A stretch of DNA of 61,089 nt. Origin: UBA6054 sp964522095 (lineage in GTDB: Bacteria > Planctomycetota > Phycisphaerae > Phycisphaerales > UBA1924). Where the stretch lies: NCBI GenBank assembly GCA_964522095.1, contig CAZFSO010000005.1, positions 1 to 61,089 of the forward strand. Direction: 5' to 3'. Every line of letters begins with the position of its first letter. Position 1 is the stretch's first letter. The translations under genes were made by a program, and so were the position numbers. Positions 1-8,005 of the stretch are shown one piece after another. The notes below the pieces were generated by a model. The model was not told the DNA's origin. It saw only the letters and a list, made by a program, of their open reading frames with translations, and ran no database searches.

Positions 1-50
1 AGCAACTCGATCAGCGTGAACGCTCGGTCGGCCTTGCGTGTTGGACGCAC
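1..50 (-). CDS. Prepilin-type N-terminal methylation protein, partial (runs off left edge)
   Basis: Only the first 16 codons are present. From a GTG at 50 the minus strand reads a short basic leader (M-R-P-T-R-K-A-D-R-A) followed by FTLIELL, the type IV prepilin/pseudopilin cleavage and methylation motif with Glu at position +5. An AAGGAGG ribosome site lies 6 bases upstream of the GTG, which supports this start. The residue before the cleavage point is Ala rather than the usual Gly, which prepilin peptidases can tolerate. In planctomycetes such N-termini are very common on DUF1559 and general secretion pseudopilins; which one this is cannot be told from 16 residues. It is divergent from the GH15 gene. 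Confidence 0.7.
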   Translation of the reverse strand, partial: MRPTRKADRAFTLIEL

Positions 51-512
51 GGGACCCCTCCTTCGCGGCAAGATGGCGGATCAGGCCCGGGCCAGAACGA
101 CCCGGACGCACACGAAACAGCACACCGGCGGCTGAGACCCGCCCCGGAACCGGGGCCCGTCGGTGCGCTCAGACTACCACGGCGCGGGCGCCGACGCCAG
201 CCCGCACCCGTCCGGACCCGGGAAGGGGGCCGTTGCCCCCAGTCTTTGCGTGGCGCGTGCGGGGAAGCCCTCGGCGTGCACGGCCCGAGAACCGTTCTTC
301 CTACCATCAGCCGCCCGCGCCCGCCCGAGCCCCCCGCCGACGACCCGGCGGGATCGGCGAACCGATTCGGTCGATGGAACCAGTTGCGAACCGCCCGCCC
401 GAGCCTTCCACGAGCCCCGCAACCACCACAGCCCCGACGCTTCACCCCCACCCCTGTCCACGACGGCCGACCGCCGAACCCCCAAGCCCCACCTCCCCGC
501 GAGACGAAACCC
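51..512. other. Divergent intergenic region between pilin-like gene and GH15 gene
   Basis: This 462-base GC-rich stretch separates the left-edge pilin-like gene (minus) from the GH15 gene (plus) and must hold both promoters. I could not find a convincing -35/-10 pair on either strand. Open frames crossing it are typical high-GC shadows. No RNA gene or repeat is recognisable. Confidence 0.5.
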
Positions 513-2525
513 ATGCCCCGCGACATCCCCGTCGGCAACGGCGACCTGCTGATCACCTTCGACGACCGCTACCGCGTGCGCGACCTGTACTACCCAAGGG
601 TCGGACGCCACAACCACACCGACGGGCACGTGCAGCGCTTCGGCGTGTGGGCCGACGGCAAGTTCGCCTGGGTCGAGGACCACGGCTGGGAGCGCGACCT
701 GCGCTACAAGCCCGACACCCTGACCACCGAGGTCCGCCTCGTCCACCAGGGCATGGGCCTGGAGATCGTCTGCAACGACGTGGTCGACTACAACCAGCCG
801 ATCTACTTCCGGCGATGCACCGTGCGCGACCTGGCGGGCAAGACGCGGGACGTGCGCCTGTTCTTCCACATGGACCTGTCCATCAACGGCTCGCCGGTGG
901 GCGACACCGCCAACTACGACCCCTCCACCTCCGCGGTGGTGATGTACAAGGACGACTCGTACTTCCTGGTCAACGCGTGCGACCAGCACAAGTGCGGCAT
1001 TGACCACTGGGCGATTGGCGCCAAGCGCGTGGGCGGGGCCGAGGGCACCTGGCGCGACGCCGAGGACGGGCAACTGGGGCGCAACGCCATCAGCCAGGGA
1101 TCGGTCGACGCGACCGTCGGCTTCAACCTGCAACTGGCGCCCAACGGGCAGAGCACGGTGACCAGCTGGATCGCCTGCGGGCACTCGTACGACGAGGTCA
1201 AGGACCGCAACCAGCGCATCTGGGAGAAGGGCCCGGACCGGCTGATCGCCCGGACCGAGGCGTACTGGAAACTGTGGAGCCGCAAGGAGCCGATCGACAC
1301 CACGCCCCTGCCCGAGCCGATCCGGGACATGTTCTACCGCAGCCAGTTGATCCTGCGCACGCAGATCGACAACGGCGGGGCGATCATCGCGGCCAACGAC
1401 AGCGACATCACCCACTTCGCGGGCGACCACTACTCGTACTGCTGGATGCGCGACGGCGCGCTGGTGGCCCACAGCCTGGTGCTGGCCGGGCAGAGCGAAC
1501 TGAGCCGCTCGTTCTTCCGCTTCGCGCGCGAGTGCATGGGCGAGGGGTCGTACTTCCTGCACAAGTACACGCCCGAGGGCCACCTGGCCAGTTCGTGGCA
1601 CCCGTGGATGATCGACGGGCAGAAGATCCTGCCGATCCAGCAGGACGAGACGGCGCTGACCCTGTGGGCCCTGCGCCGGCACTACGAGGCGTTCCGCGAC
1701 GTCGAGTTCGTCAAGACGCTCTACAACCCCCTGGTGATCCGCCCGGCGGAATGGCTCTTGCAGTACCGCGACCACAACGGGCTGCCGATGGCCAGTTGGG
1801 ACCTGTGGGAGGAGCGCCGGGGCGTGCACACATTCACGGTGGCCGCGACGATCGGGGCGCTGCAGGCCGCGTCGGCCTTCGCCCGGGACTTCGGCGAGCC
1901 CGAGCGGGCGGCCGCGTACCGCGAGGGCGCCGAACGCATGAAGGGGGCGCTGCGCCGGCACCTCTGGCACCCCGAGCGGCGGATGTTCGCCCGGATGGCC
2001 GTGCCGCTGGACGACGGGACCTACCGCCTGGACATGACGCGCGACAGCGCCAACTTCGCGCTGTTCGCCATCGCCGGGCTCGACCCGCGCGACCCGGCCG
2101 TGCGCGACGAGATGAACTCCCTGCGCGACCGGCTGTGGGTCAAGACCGGCGTGGGCGGCTGCGCCCGCTACGAGCGGGACTACTACCACCAGGTCGAGAG
2201 CGAGAAGACCGACGACGTGCCCGGCAACCCCTGGGTGATCTGCACGCTGTGGCAGGCGATGTACCACATCGAGAGCGCCGACACCGTCGAGGAACTCCGC
2301 CAGGCCCTGCCGCTGCTGGAATGGTGCGTCAAGCGGGCCCTGCCCAGCGGCGTGCTGGCCGAGCAGTTCGACCCATACACCGGGGCGCCGATCTCGGTCT
2401 CGCCCCTGACCTGGTCGCACGCGACCTACGTCAGCGCGTGCATCCAGTACCTGCGACGCCTGGGCGAGATCCGCGAGCGGTCCCGCTCGCGCCCTGTTCA
2501 GGCGGGCCAGCAGGCGGCGATCTGA
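513..2525 (+). CDS. Glycoside hydrolase family 15 (glucoamylase/glucodextranase-like) protein
   Basis: A 670-residue protein of the GH15 family, which releases glucose from alpha-glucans by inversion. The first ~280 residues form the beta-sandwich domain typical of prokaryotic GH15 proteins, and the rest is the (alpha/alpha)6 barrel. In the barrel the general-acid motif WDLWEER lies near residues 429-435 (E433/E434), and the second catalytic glutamate is E617 in LAEQFDP. The open frame extends upstream to 246, but homology starts at MPRDIPVGNGD, so the ATG at 513 is chosen; the ribosome site before it is weak (GAGACGA). There is no signal peptide, so it is probably cytoplasmic and acts on glycogen, trehalose or maltodextrin. 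Substrate cannot be fixed from sequence. It converges on the membrane protein gene at 2550. Confidence 0.9.
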   Translation: MPRDIPVGNGDLLITFDDRYRVRDLYYPRVGRHNHTDGHVQRFGVWADGKFAWVEDHGWERDLRYKPDTLTTEVRLVHQGMGLEIVCNDVVDYNQPIYFRRCTVRDLAGKTRDVRLFFHMDLSINGSPVGDTANYDPSTSAVVMYKDDSYFLVNACDQHKCGIDHWAIGAKRVGGAEGTWRDAEDGQLGRNAISQGSVDATVGFNLQLAPNGQSTVTSWIACGHSYDEVKDRNQRIWEKGPDRLIARTEAYWKLWSRKEPIDTTPLPEPIRDMFYRSQLILRTQIDNGGAIIAANDSDITHFAGDHYSYCWMRDGALVAHSLVLAGQSELSRSFFRFARECMGEGSYFLHKYTPEGHLASSWHPWMIDGQKILPIQQDETALTLWALRRHYEAFRDVEFVKTLYNPLVIRPAEWLLQYRDHNGLPMASWDLWEERRGVHTFTVAATIGALQAASAFARDFGEPERAAAYREGAERMKGALRRHLWHPERRMFARMAVPLDDGTYRLDMTRDSANFALFAIAGLDPRDPAVRDEMNSLRDRLWVKTGVGGCARYERDYYHQVESEKTDDVPGNPWVICTLWQAMYHIESADTVEELRQALPLLEWCVKRALPSGVLAEQFDPYTGAPISVSPLTWSHATYVSACIQYLRRLGEIRERSRSRPVQAGQQAAI

Positions 2526-2530
2526 CGGGC

Positions 2531-2549
2531 GCCGGCCGGTCCGGCCGGC
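2531..2549. terminator. Palindrome between convergent genes, putative bidirectional terminator
   Basis: A perfect 9-bp inverted repeat (GCCGGCCGG, one T, CCGGCCGGC) fills the gap between the GH15 stop codon and the stop codon of the convergent membrane protein gene. It can fold on either strand, but there is no T-run, so a terminator role is inferred from position only. Confidence 0.4.
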
Positions 2550-3413
2550 TCACTCGCGCACGCGGTCCGGGGCGAAGGCGAAGAAGGCGGCGAAGAGCAG
2601 GACGAGCACCGACGCCGAGGCGACGGGCAAAGTCCAGCCGGCGGCCCGGAGGGCCTGGTTCTCGAAGGTGATGGCCGGCGGGCGGGGCATGACCTTCAGG
2701 GCGGCGCCGTACTGCCAGGTGCGTTCCTCGAGTTCGCCGGGCTCGCGGTCGGGGATGGGCTCGCCGCGGAGTTTGGCGTTGTTCTGGCGTCGGAGCAGGC
2801 TGGCGCCGGACTCGGGGAAGCGCAGGGGCTGGTGGACGATGAAGCCGCCGGCGGGGTCGAGTTCGTAGAAGTCAAAGAGCCAGCGGTCGCGCCGGACCTC
2901 GGCGGAGGACTGGTTGCGGCCCTGGTCGAGGCCGAATGCGCCCTCCTTGGCGGGGTCGGCGCCGAAGGGGGTGCGGGTGACGATGACCAGGCGGGCCGGG
3001 ACCTCGCCCCGGGCGACGCGGGCCTGGAACTCGGGCATGGTCAGCCCGGCGCGGTCGGCGAAGAAGACCATGCGCATCCAGTCGGCGTGGCGGGCGAAGA
3101 AGTCGGGCAGGCGCTGGCGGGTCTCGACGGCGACGGGGATGACCAGTTCGTCCGAGCCGTAGACGACGCTGAGGAGCGGGTCGCCCTGGTCGTCGGTGGT
3201 CTCCGTGAGGCGGACGGGGCGGCCGTGGAACTCGAAGGAGGGGTTGTGGACCTGGACGTAGGCGTAGATCGACCCGACGGCCTGCTGGTTGTAGGCCCGG
3301 ACGCGTTGAGCGAGGAGGAGCGAACTGGCGACCATCACCAGCAGGGCCAGCACGGCGACCGCCAGGGGGATCGGGCGGGGCGCGCGTCGGGCTGGCGGGG
3401 TCTGGTCGGTCAT
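2550..3413 (-). CDS. Conserved hypothetical membrane protein at the end of the oxidase operon
   Basis: 287 residues, family not recognised. One transmembrane segment lies near residues 17-35 and another near 262-280, leaving a ~220-residue domain between them, probably outside the cytoplasmic membrane. There are no CxxCH heme sites or Cys/His clusters. The start ATG is one base beyond the stop codon of the subunit IV gene, so the two are almost certainly co-transcribed. By position it is the last gene of the ACIII-caa3 locus, so a role in assembly or stability of the oxidase is plausible but unproven. Confidence 0.75.
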   Translation of the reverse strand: MTDQTPPARRAPRPIPLAVAVLALLVMVASSLLLAQRVRAYNQQAVGSIYAYVQVHNPSFEFHGRPVRLTETTDDQGDPLLSVVYGSDELVIPVAVETRQRLPDFFARHADWMRMVFFADRAGLTMPEFQARVARGEVPARLVIVTRTPFGADPAKEGAFGLDQGRNQSSAEVRRDRWLFDFYELDPAGGFIVHQPLRFPESGASLLRRQNNAKLRGEPIPDREPGELEERTWQYGAALKVMPRPPAITFENQALRAAGWTLPVASASVLVLLFAAFFAFAPDRVRE

Positions 3414-3414
3414 G

Positions 3415-4194
3415 TCAGTGCGCGCCGGCCGGCGGCGGGGCGGGGTTGGGGTCCAGGGCGTCGGTGCGGCCGTAGCGACGGAAGGACTGGTTGGCGGTGG
3501 GCACGGCGTTGGGGTCGCGCCCGATGCCCAGGCGGTCGTAGTGGTTGTCGGTGTCGGCGGGGTGGCGCGTGGGGTGGCTGACGTGGGCGTAGTAGTAGGC
3601 CCAGAACTCGGCGTCGCCGGCGTCGGGGTGGGCCTCGAGCCAGGCGGCCATGAAGTCGGTGCGGCGGACGGTGGCGATGGACTGGCCGGCGGTGCTGACG
3701 TGCGGGGAGGCGCGGGCGTCGAAGCGCTCGTCGAGGCTGGGGGTGTCCAGGCCGACGCCGGTGCCGCCGGCGACGATCTCGTCCTGCTTGAAGGCGGTGA
3801 CGCGGCCGCGGGTGGCCAGGTCGAGCGAGGAGAAGAACAGGAACAGGCCGACGCCGAGCATGCAGAAGAGCAGGACGAAGGTGTTCAGAGGCTTGTCGTA
3901 GCGCAACTGCATGAAGTACATGCAGACGAGCGTGGCCTTGACGGTGGCGATGGCCATCGCGCCGACGATGTTGACCCAGCCGGGCAGGTGGATGTTGAAG
4001 GCGGACTCGGCCCAGGCCTCGGCGTTGTAGAACGCGACGGTCAGGGCGGTGAGGGCCAGGAGCACGGCGAGCACGCCGACCTGGGTCCTCCAGCCGACGA
4101 CCACGTGCCCGTGGGGGTGGGCGTGGTCCCCGTGCGGGTCGTCCTGGCTCCAGCCGGCCGTGTCGTTCGCTGCGTGGATGGGGGCGTGGGTCAT
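3415..4194 (-). CDS. caa3-type cytochrome c oxidase subunit IV (CoxD/CyoD-like)
   Basis: 259 residues. A His-rich N-terminus (Asp/His/Pro repeats near residues 16-28) is followed by three transmembrane helices typical of prokaryotic subunit IV: a first helix near 38-55, then two after the LPGWVNIVGAMAIATVK segment. Unusually, a soluble C-terminal tail of about 130 residues follows; family members are usually near 100 residues in total. This subunit has no cofactor and supports assembly of the CuB centre in related oxidases. The open frame runs far upstream, but homology starts at MTHAPIHAAND, so the ATG at 4194 is used. It lies 89 bases after coxC, with a palindromic repeat in the gap. Confidence 0.85.
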   Translation of the reverse strand: MTHAPIHAANDTAGWSQDDPHGDHAHPHGHVVVGWRTQVGVLAVLLALTALTVAFYNAEAWAESAFNIHLPGWVNIVGAMAIATVKATLVCMYFMQLRYDKPLNTFVLLFCMLGVGLFLFFSSLDLATRGRVTAFKQDEIVAGGTGVGLDTPSLDERFDARASPHVSTAGQSIATVRRTDFMAAWLEAHPDAGDAEFWAYYYAHVSHPTRHPADTDNHYDRLGIGRDPNAVPTANQSFRRYGRTDALDPNPAPPPAGAH

Positions 4195-4241
4195 GGGGTC
4201 GGCTCCGGGAAGCGGAGGGGGGGTCGGGTCGGGGGTCTCAC

Positions 4242-4262
4242 GGACGGGCTGGAAGCCCGTCC
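4242..4262. repeat. REP-like palindrome, GGACGGGCT/AGCCCGTCC with GGA (TCC) loop
   Basis: A perfect 9-bp stem with a 3-base loop in the coxC-coxD gap. On the minus strand it is preceded by GTGG and reads like the copy at 49041-49059 (GGTGGGACGGGCT, TCC loop, AGCCCGTC). It therefore belongs to a dispersed family in this genome. It could also act as an mRNA-stabilising or attenuating hairpin between the two oxidase genes. Confidence 0.75.
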
Positions 4263-4283
4263 CACTGGTGGGGTCCAGGCCGG

Positions 4284-4988
4284 TCAGTGGATCAGGTAGA
4301 GCAGGGGGAAGAGGAAGATCCAGACGAGGTCGACGAGGTGCCAGTAGAGGGCGGAGTTCTCGACCATGGTGTACTCGGTCGGGCCGTAGGCCTCGTACCG
4401 CCAGGCGCGGTAGAGCACGCGGGCGAGCAGGGTGCCGCCGATGATGACGTGGACGGCGTGGATGCCGGTGCCGACGTAGTAGAGCGACCACCAGAGTTGC
4501 TCGTGGTTGCTCTGGGCGAAGGGGTAGGAGAAGAAGGTGCCCGGGGCCTTGCCGTCGCCGAGTTTGGGGATGTACTCGAACTTGAGTTTGATGAAGAGGA
4601 AGAGCGCGGCGAGGATCAGGGTGGCGATCAGGTTGATCTTGAGCCACTTCTGGTTGTTGAGTTGTGCGCACCGGACGGCGTTGGCGACGGTCCAGGAGGA
4701 GACGAGCAGGACCACGGTGTTGGCCCCGCCGAAGCGCCAGTCGAGGTAGTGGCTGCCGTTGGCCCATGCCTCGGGGTAGAGGACGCGGAAGACGGCGTAG
4801 CCGCAGAAGATGCCGGCGAAGAGCAGGACCTCGGTGGTGAGGAAGAGCCACATGCCGAGTTTGCAGGCGTCGAACTCCTCGTCGTGGTTGCGGAAGTGGT
4901 GGCTTGCGCCGCGGTTGCGCCAGTGCTTGGGGTGGTCGCGCAACTGGGGCGGTGCCGGGGTGTCGTAGGCGTCGAGGGTGGTCTGCAT
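4284..4988 (-). CDS. coxC: Cytochrome c oxidase subunit III
   Basis: 234 residues, heme-copper oxidase subunit III. Hydrophobic helices recur through the protein, and the family segments KLGMWLFLTTEVLLFAG, YVGTGIHAVHVIIG and the C-terminal ALYWHLVDLVWIFLFPLLY are clear. The protein is shorter than mitochondrial subunit III, as usual for bacterial caa3/bo3 types. It carries no metals and is thought to protect the proton-uptake path of subunit I. It sits 93 bases downstream of coxA and is part of the same minus-strand operon. Confidence 0.95.
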   Translation of the reverse strand: MQTTLDAYDTPAPPQLRDHPKHWRNRGASHHFRNHDEEFDACKLGMWLFLTTEVLLFAGIFCGYAVFRVLYPEAWANGSHYLDWRFGGANTVVLLVSSWTVANAVRCAQLNNQKWLKINLIATLILAALFLFIKLKFEYIPKLGDGKAPGTFFSYPFAQSNHEQLWWSLYYVGTGIHAVHVIIGGTLLARVLYRAWRYEAYGPTEYTMVENSALYWHLVDLVWIFLFPLLYLIH

Positions 4989-5081
4989 CTCGAACTCCGG
5001 GTCGTCTGTGGGGCCGGGCGCGCCTGGCGGCCGGCGGGGGCGAACCGCCCGGCCGGCGGTCGGGCCGGCCGGGCGCTGGTG

Positions 5082-6848
5082 TCAGTGCCGGGGGGCCGGC
5101 TGGTCGGGCAGGGGGAAGTCGGCGGGGTCGCAGTGCGGCGGGACGACGGTGTCGAAGTCGTACGGGCCGTGCTTGACCAGGGGCTCGTGGTGGAAGTTGT
5201 GCTCGATGGGCGGGGACTCGGCCTCCCACTCGAGGGTCAGGCCGCCCCAGGGGTTCGGGGGGGCCTTGGGCCCGGCGATGAGCGAGTGGATGAAGTTGAA
5301 GAGGTGGACGAGGAAGCCGGCCAGGAGGATCCAGGACCCGAAGGTGGAGATGACGTGGAGGGTCTGGAACTCGTCGACGTAGGTGGCGTAGCGGCGGGGC
5401 ATGCCGCGGGTGCCCAGGATGAACTGGGTGAAGAAGGTGACGTTGAAGCCGATGAAGACCAGGGCGCAGCCGAGGCGTCCCCAGAACTCGTTGTACATGC
5501 GCCCGAACATCTTGGGCCACCAGTGGTGGATGCCGCCGACGAAGGCGATGACGGTGCCGCCCATCATGACGTAGTGGAAGTGGGCGACGACGAAGTAGGA
5601 GTCGTGGAGGTGCAGGTCGGTGGCGAGGGCGCCCAGGGGCAGGCCGGTCAGCCCGCCGATGGAGAAGAGGAAGAGGAAGGACAGGGCGTAGCACATGGGG
5701 GTGGTCAGGCTGATCGAGCCCTTGTAGAGGGTGGCGATCCAGTTGAACACCTTGATGGCGGTGGGGATGGCGACGAGGAAGGTCAGGGCGGAGAAGAGCA
5801 TGGCCGCCAGTTCGCCCATGGCGGTGAACATGTGGTGGCCCCACACCAGGAAGGACACCGCGGCGATGCCCAGCGACGAGAAGGCGATGGCGCGGTAGCC
5901 GAAGATGTGCTTGCGGGCGTGGACGGCGAGCAGTTCGGAGATGATGCCCATGGCGGGGACGATCATCACGTAGACGACGGGGTGGGAGTAGAACCAGAAG
6001 AAGTGCTGGTAGAGGACCGGGTCGCCGCCCATGGCCGGGTCGAAGATGCCGATCTTCATGACGCGCTCGAAGATGAGCAGCAGCAGGGTGATGCCGATGA
6101 CGGGCGTGGCGAGCACCTGGATGATGCTGGTGGCGTAGAGGGCCCAGATGAACAGGGGCATGTCGAACCAGCCCATGCCCGGGGCCCGGAGTTTGTGGAC
6201 GGTGACGATGAAGTTCATGCCGGTCAGGATGGACGAGAAGCCCAGGATGAACGCGGCGAGGACCATCAGCACGACGCGCCAGTGGTCGGCGTCGGTGGTC
6301 AGCGAGTAGGGCGTGTAGAAGGTCCAGCCGGTGTCGACGCCGCCCATGAGGATGGAGAGGACGCCGAAGATCGAGCCGAAGAAGTAGAGGTACCAGGAGA
6401 AGAGGTTGAGGCGCGGGAAGGCCACGTCCTTGGCGCCGACCATGATGGGCAGGAAGAAGTTGCCCAGGCTGGCGGGGACGGACGGCACGATGAACATGAA
6501 GACCATGATCGCGCCGTGGAGCGTGAAGGCCCGGTTGAACAGTTCGCTTGCGGGCAGTTCGCTGGCGCCGAGGATGTTCTTGAGGATCTCGCCGGTGACG
6601 ACGGTGCTGCCGTCGGGGCGGACGACGGTGCGCAGGGGCTGGAGCAGGTCGAGGCGCACGGCCAGGGCCGCCACGCCCCCCAGGAAGAACATGAACATGA
6701 CGGCGAAGAGGTACATCACGCCGATCTTCTTGTGATCGACCGTGGTGGCCCACTGCCAGACCTTGGGCCAGAAACCGGGCGGTCCGTCGAGGTAGGAGCC
6801 CTCGTGGTGGTCCAGGGGCGCGGAACCGGTCAGTCCTGCGGTACTCAT
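5082..6848 (-). CDS. coxA: Cytochrome c oxidase subunit I, A2-type (caa3)
   Basis: 588 residues, the catalytic subunit of heme-copper oxidase with 12 helices. Ligands are visible: H111 (low-spin heme, TLHG), H289 of the CuB site with Y293 for the His-Tyr crosslink, H338/H339 (CuB, GHH), and H423/H425 in VAHFHYVMMG. The usual HPEVY motif is YSHPVVY (residues 287-293): the helix VI glutamate is replaced by Val and a Tyr-Ser pair is present. This is the diagnostic of A2-type oxidases such as the Rhodothermus caa3 enzyme. The start ATG overlaps the coxB stop by 4 bases (6845-6848), indicating translational coupling. The enzyme reduces O2 to water and pumps protons. Confidence 0.97.
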   Translation of the reverse strand: MSTAGLTGSAPLDHHEGSYLDGPPGFWPKVWQWATTVDHKKIGVMYLFAVMFMFFLGGVAALAVRLDLLQPLRTVVRPDGSTVVTGEILKNILGASELPASELFNRAFTLHGAIMVFMFIVPSVPASLGNFFLPIMVGAKDVAFPRLNLFSWYLYFFGSIFGVLSILMGGVDTGWTFYTPYSLTTDADHWRVVLMVLAAFILGFSSILTGMNFIVTVHKLRAPGMGWFDMPLFIWALYATSIIQVLATPVIGITLLLLIFERVMKIGIFDPAMGGDPVLYQHFFWFYSHPVVYVMIVPAMGIISELLAVHARKHIFGYRAIAFSSLGIAAVSFLVWGHHMFTAMGELAAMLFSALTFLVAIPTAIKVFNWIATLYKGSISLTTPMCYALSFLFLFSIGGLTGLPLGALATDLHLHDSYFVVAHFHYVMMGGTVIAFVGGIHHWWPKMFGRMYNEFWGRLGCALVFIGFNVTFFTQFILGTRGMPRRYATYVDEFQTLHVISTFGSWILLAGFLVHLFNFIHSLIAGPKAPPNPWGGLTLEWEAESPPIEHNFHHEPLVKHGPYDFDTVVPPHCDPADFPLPDQPAPRH

Positions 6849-8005
6849 TGGTCACCTCCGTCGGTGTTGTCGGTCGGTTCCTGCGCGTTCTCGGCGTTCT
6901 CCGGGGCGTCTTCGGCGTTCTCGTCGGCCTCCCCGGGTGCGGGGCCGCCGCGGTCGGAGAGCGACCGCATGAAGGCGAGCAGGCCCTCGAGTTGGACCTC
7001 GTTGAGTTGTCCCTGGAAGGAGGGCATGTTGCCGGCGTAGCCCGCGACGATCTTGGCGTTGGGGACGTAGACCGACTCGCGGATGTAGTTGGGGTCGCGC
7101 ATCAGGCGGGAGCCGTCGCTGAGTTCGACCTCGTAGCCGTAGAGGTTCTGCCAGGTCGGGCCGGTGCTGGGCGAGCCGTCGATGGTGTGGCAGACGCGGC
7201 ACTGGTTGGACCAGATGCGCTCGCCGAGGACGATGGGCTCGACGTCGGCGTTGAAGGCCTCGAGTTTCGCCTCGTAGATCTGTCGTGGCACGACGCGGAC
7301 GGTGGCGGCCATGCGTGCGTGCTCCAGGCCGCAGTACTCGGCGCAGAACACCCACATGTCGCGTCCCGGGATCTCGACGGGGGCGTCGCCGGAGTTGTCG
7401 ACGACGAACTCGTTGGGGCCGAGGCGCGGGGCGTGGAAGACGTAGCCGGTGTAGCGGTTGGGGAACACGTCCATCTTGGTGCGGAAGTCGGGGATCCAGA
7501 ACGAGTGGATCACGTCGCGCGAGGACATGCGCAGGGACACGACGGCGTCCTCGGGCACGTAGAAGATCGGGAAGTCGGCGTCGCCCTCGGAGAGCGTCTG
7601 GCTCTCGGAACTCTGCGCGCCGTTGGGGTAGGTCACGGCCCACCCCCACTTCCACGCGTCGACCTTCAGTTCGATCGAGTCCGAGGTGGGCACCATGCGC
7701 TGCATGTAGCCCCAGAAGCCGAGCACGAAGATCACCAGCAGGGCCGAACTGGGCACCACGGTCCAGATGATCTCGAGCGGGGTGTTGTGGTGCGGGCTGG
7801 GCTGCGCCGGCACGCCGGGGCGGCGCCGGTACTTGATGACCCAGTAGACCATCAGCGTCATGAGCAGCACGAAGAAGAACGCGCCGAACCAGAAGATCAG
7901 CATGAACAGCGCGTCGGTGATGACCGCGGCCTCCGAGCCGGGCACGGTCCGGAAGAACATGCGGCTGATCCAGGACTGGTTGCTCGATGCGAGTGTGAGC
8001 ATCAT
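6845..8005 (-). CDS. coxB: Cytochrome c oxidase subunit II with fused cytochrome c domain (caa3)
   Basis: 386 residues. Two transmembrane helices (about 28-57 and 83-103) anchor a cupredoxin domain with the CuA ligands: His in IHSFW, then CAEYCGLEHARM supplying Cys, Cys, His and Met. After it comes a class I cytochrome c domain with CRVCH and a distal Met in YAGNMPSF, so the oxidase is of caa3 type and can take electrons directly from ACIII. The C-terminal ~35 residues are acidic and low-complexity. There is no obvious cleavable signal or lipobox. The gene overlaps the SCO stop codon by one base (TGATG) and coxA by four. Confidence 0.97.
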   Translation of the reverse strand: MMLTLASSNQSWISRMFFRTVPGSEAAVITDALFMLIFWFGAFFFVLLMTLMVYWVIKYRRRPGVPAQPSPHHNTPLEIIWTVVPSSALLVIFVLGFWGYMQRMVPTSDSIELKVDAWKWGWAVTYPNGAQSSESQTLSEGDADFPIFYVPEDAVVSLRMSSRDVIHSFWIPDFRTKMDVFPNRYTGYVFHAPRLGPNEFVVDNSGDAPVEIPGRDMWVFCAEYCGLEHARMAATVRVVPRQIYEAKLEAFNADVEPIVLGERIWSNQCRVCHTIDGSPSTGPTWQNLYGYEVELSDGSRLMRDPNYIRESVYVPNAKIVAGYAGNMPSFQGQLNEVQLEGLLAFMRSLSDRGGPAPGEADENAEDAPENAENAQEPTDNTDGGDQ

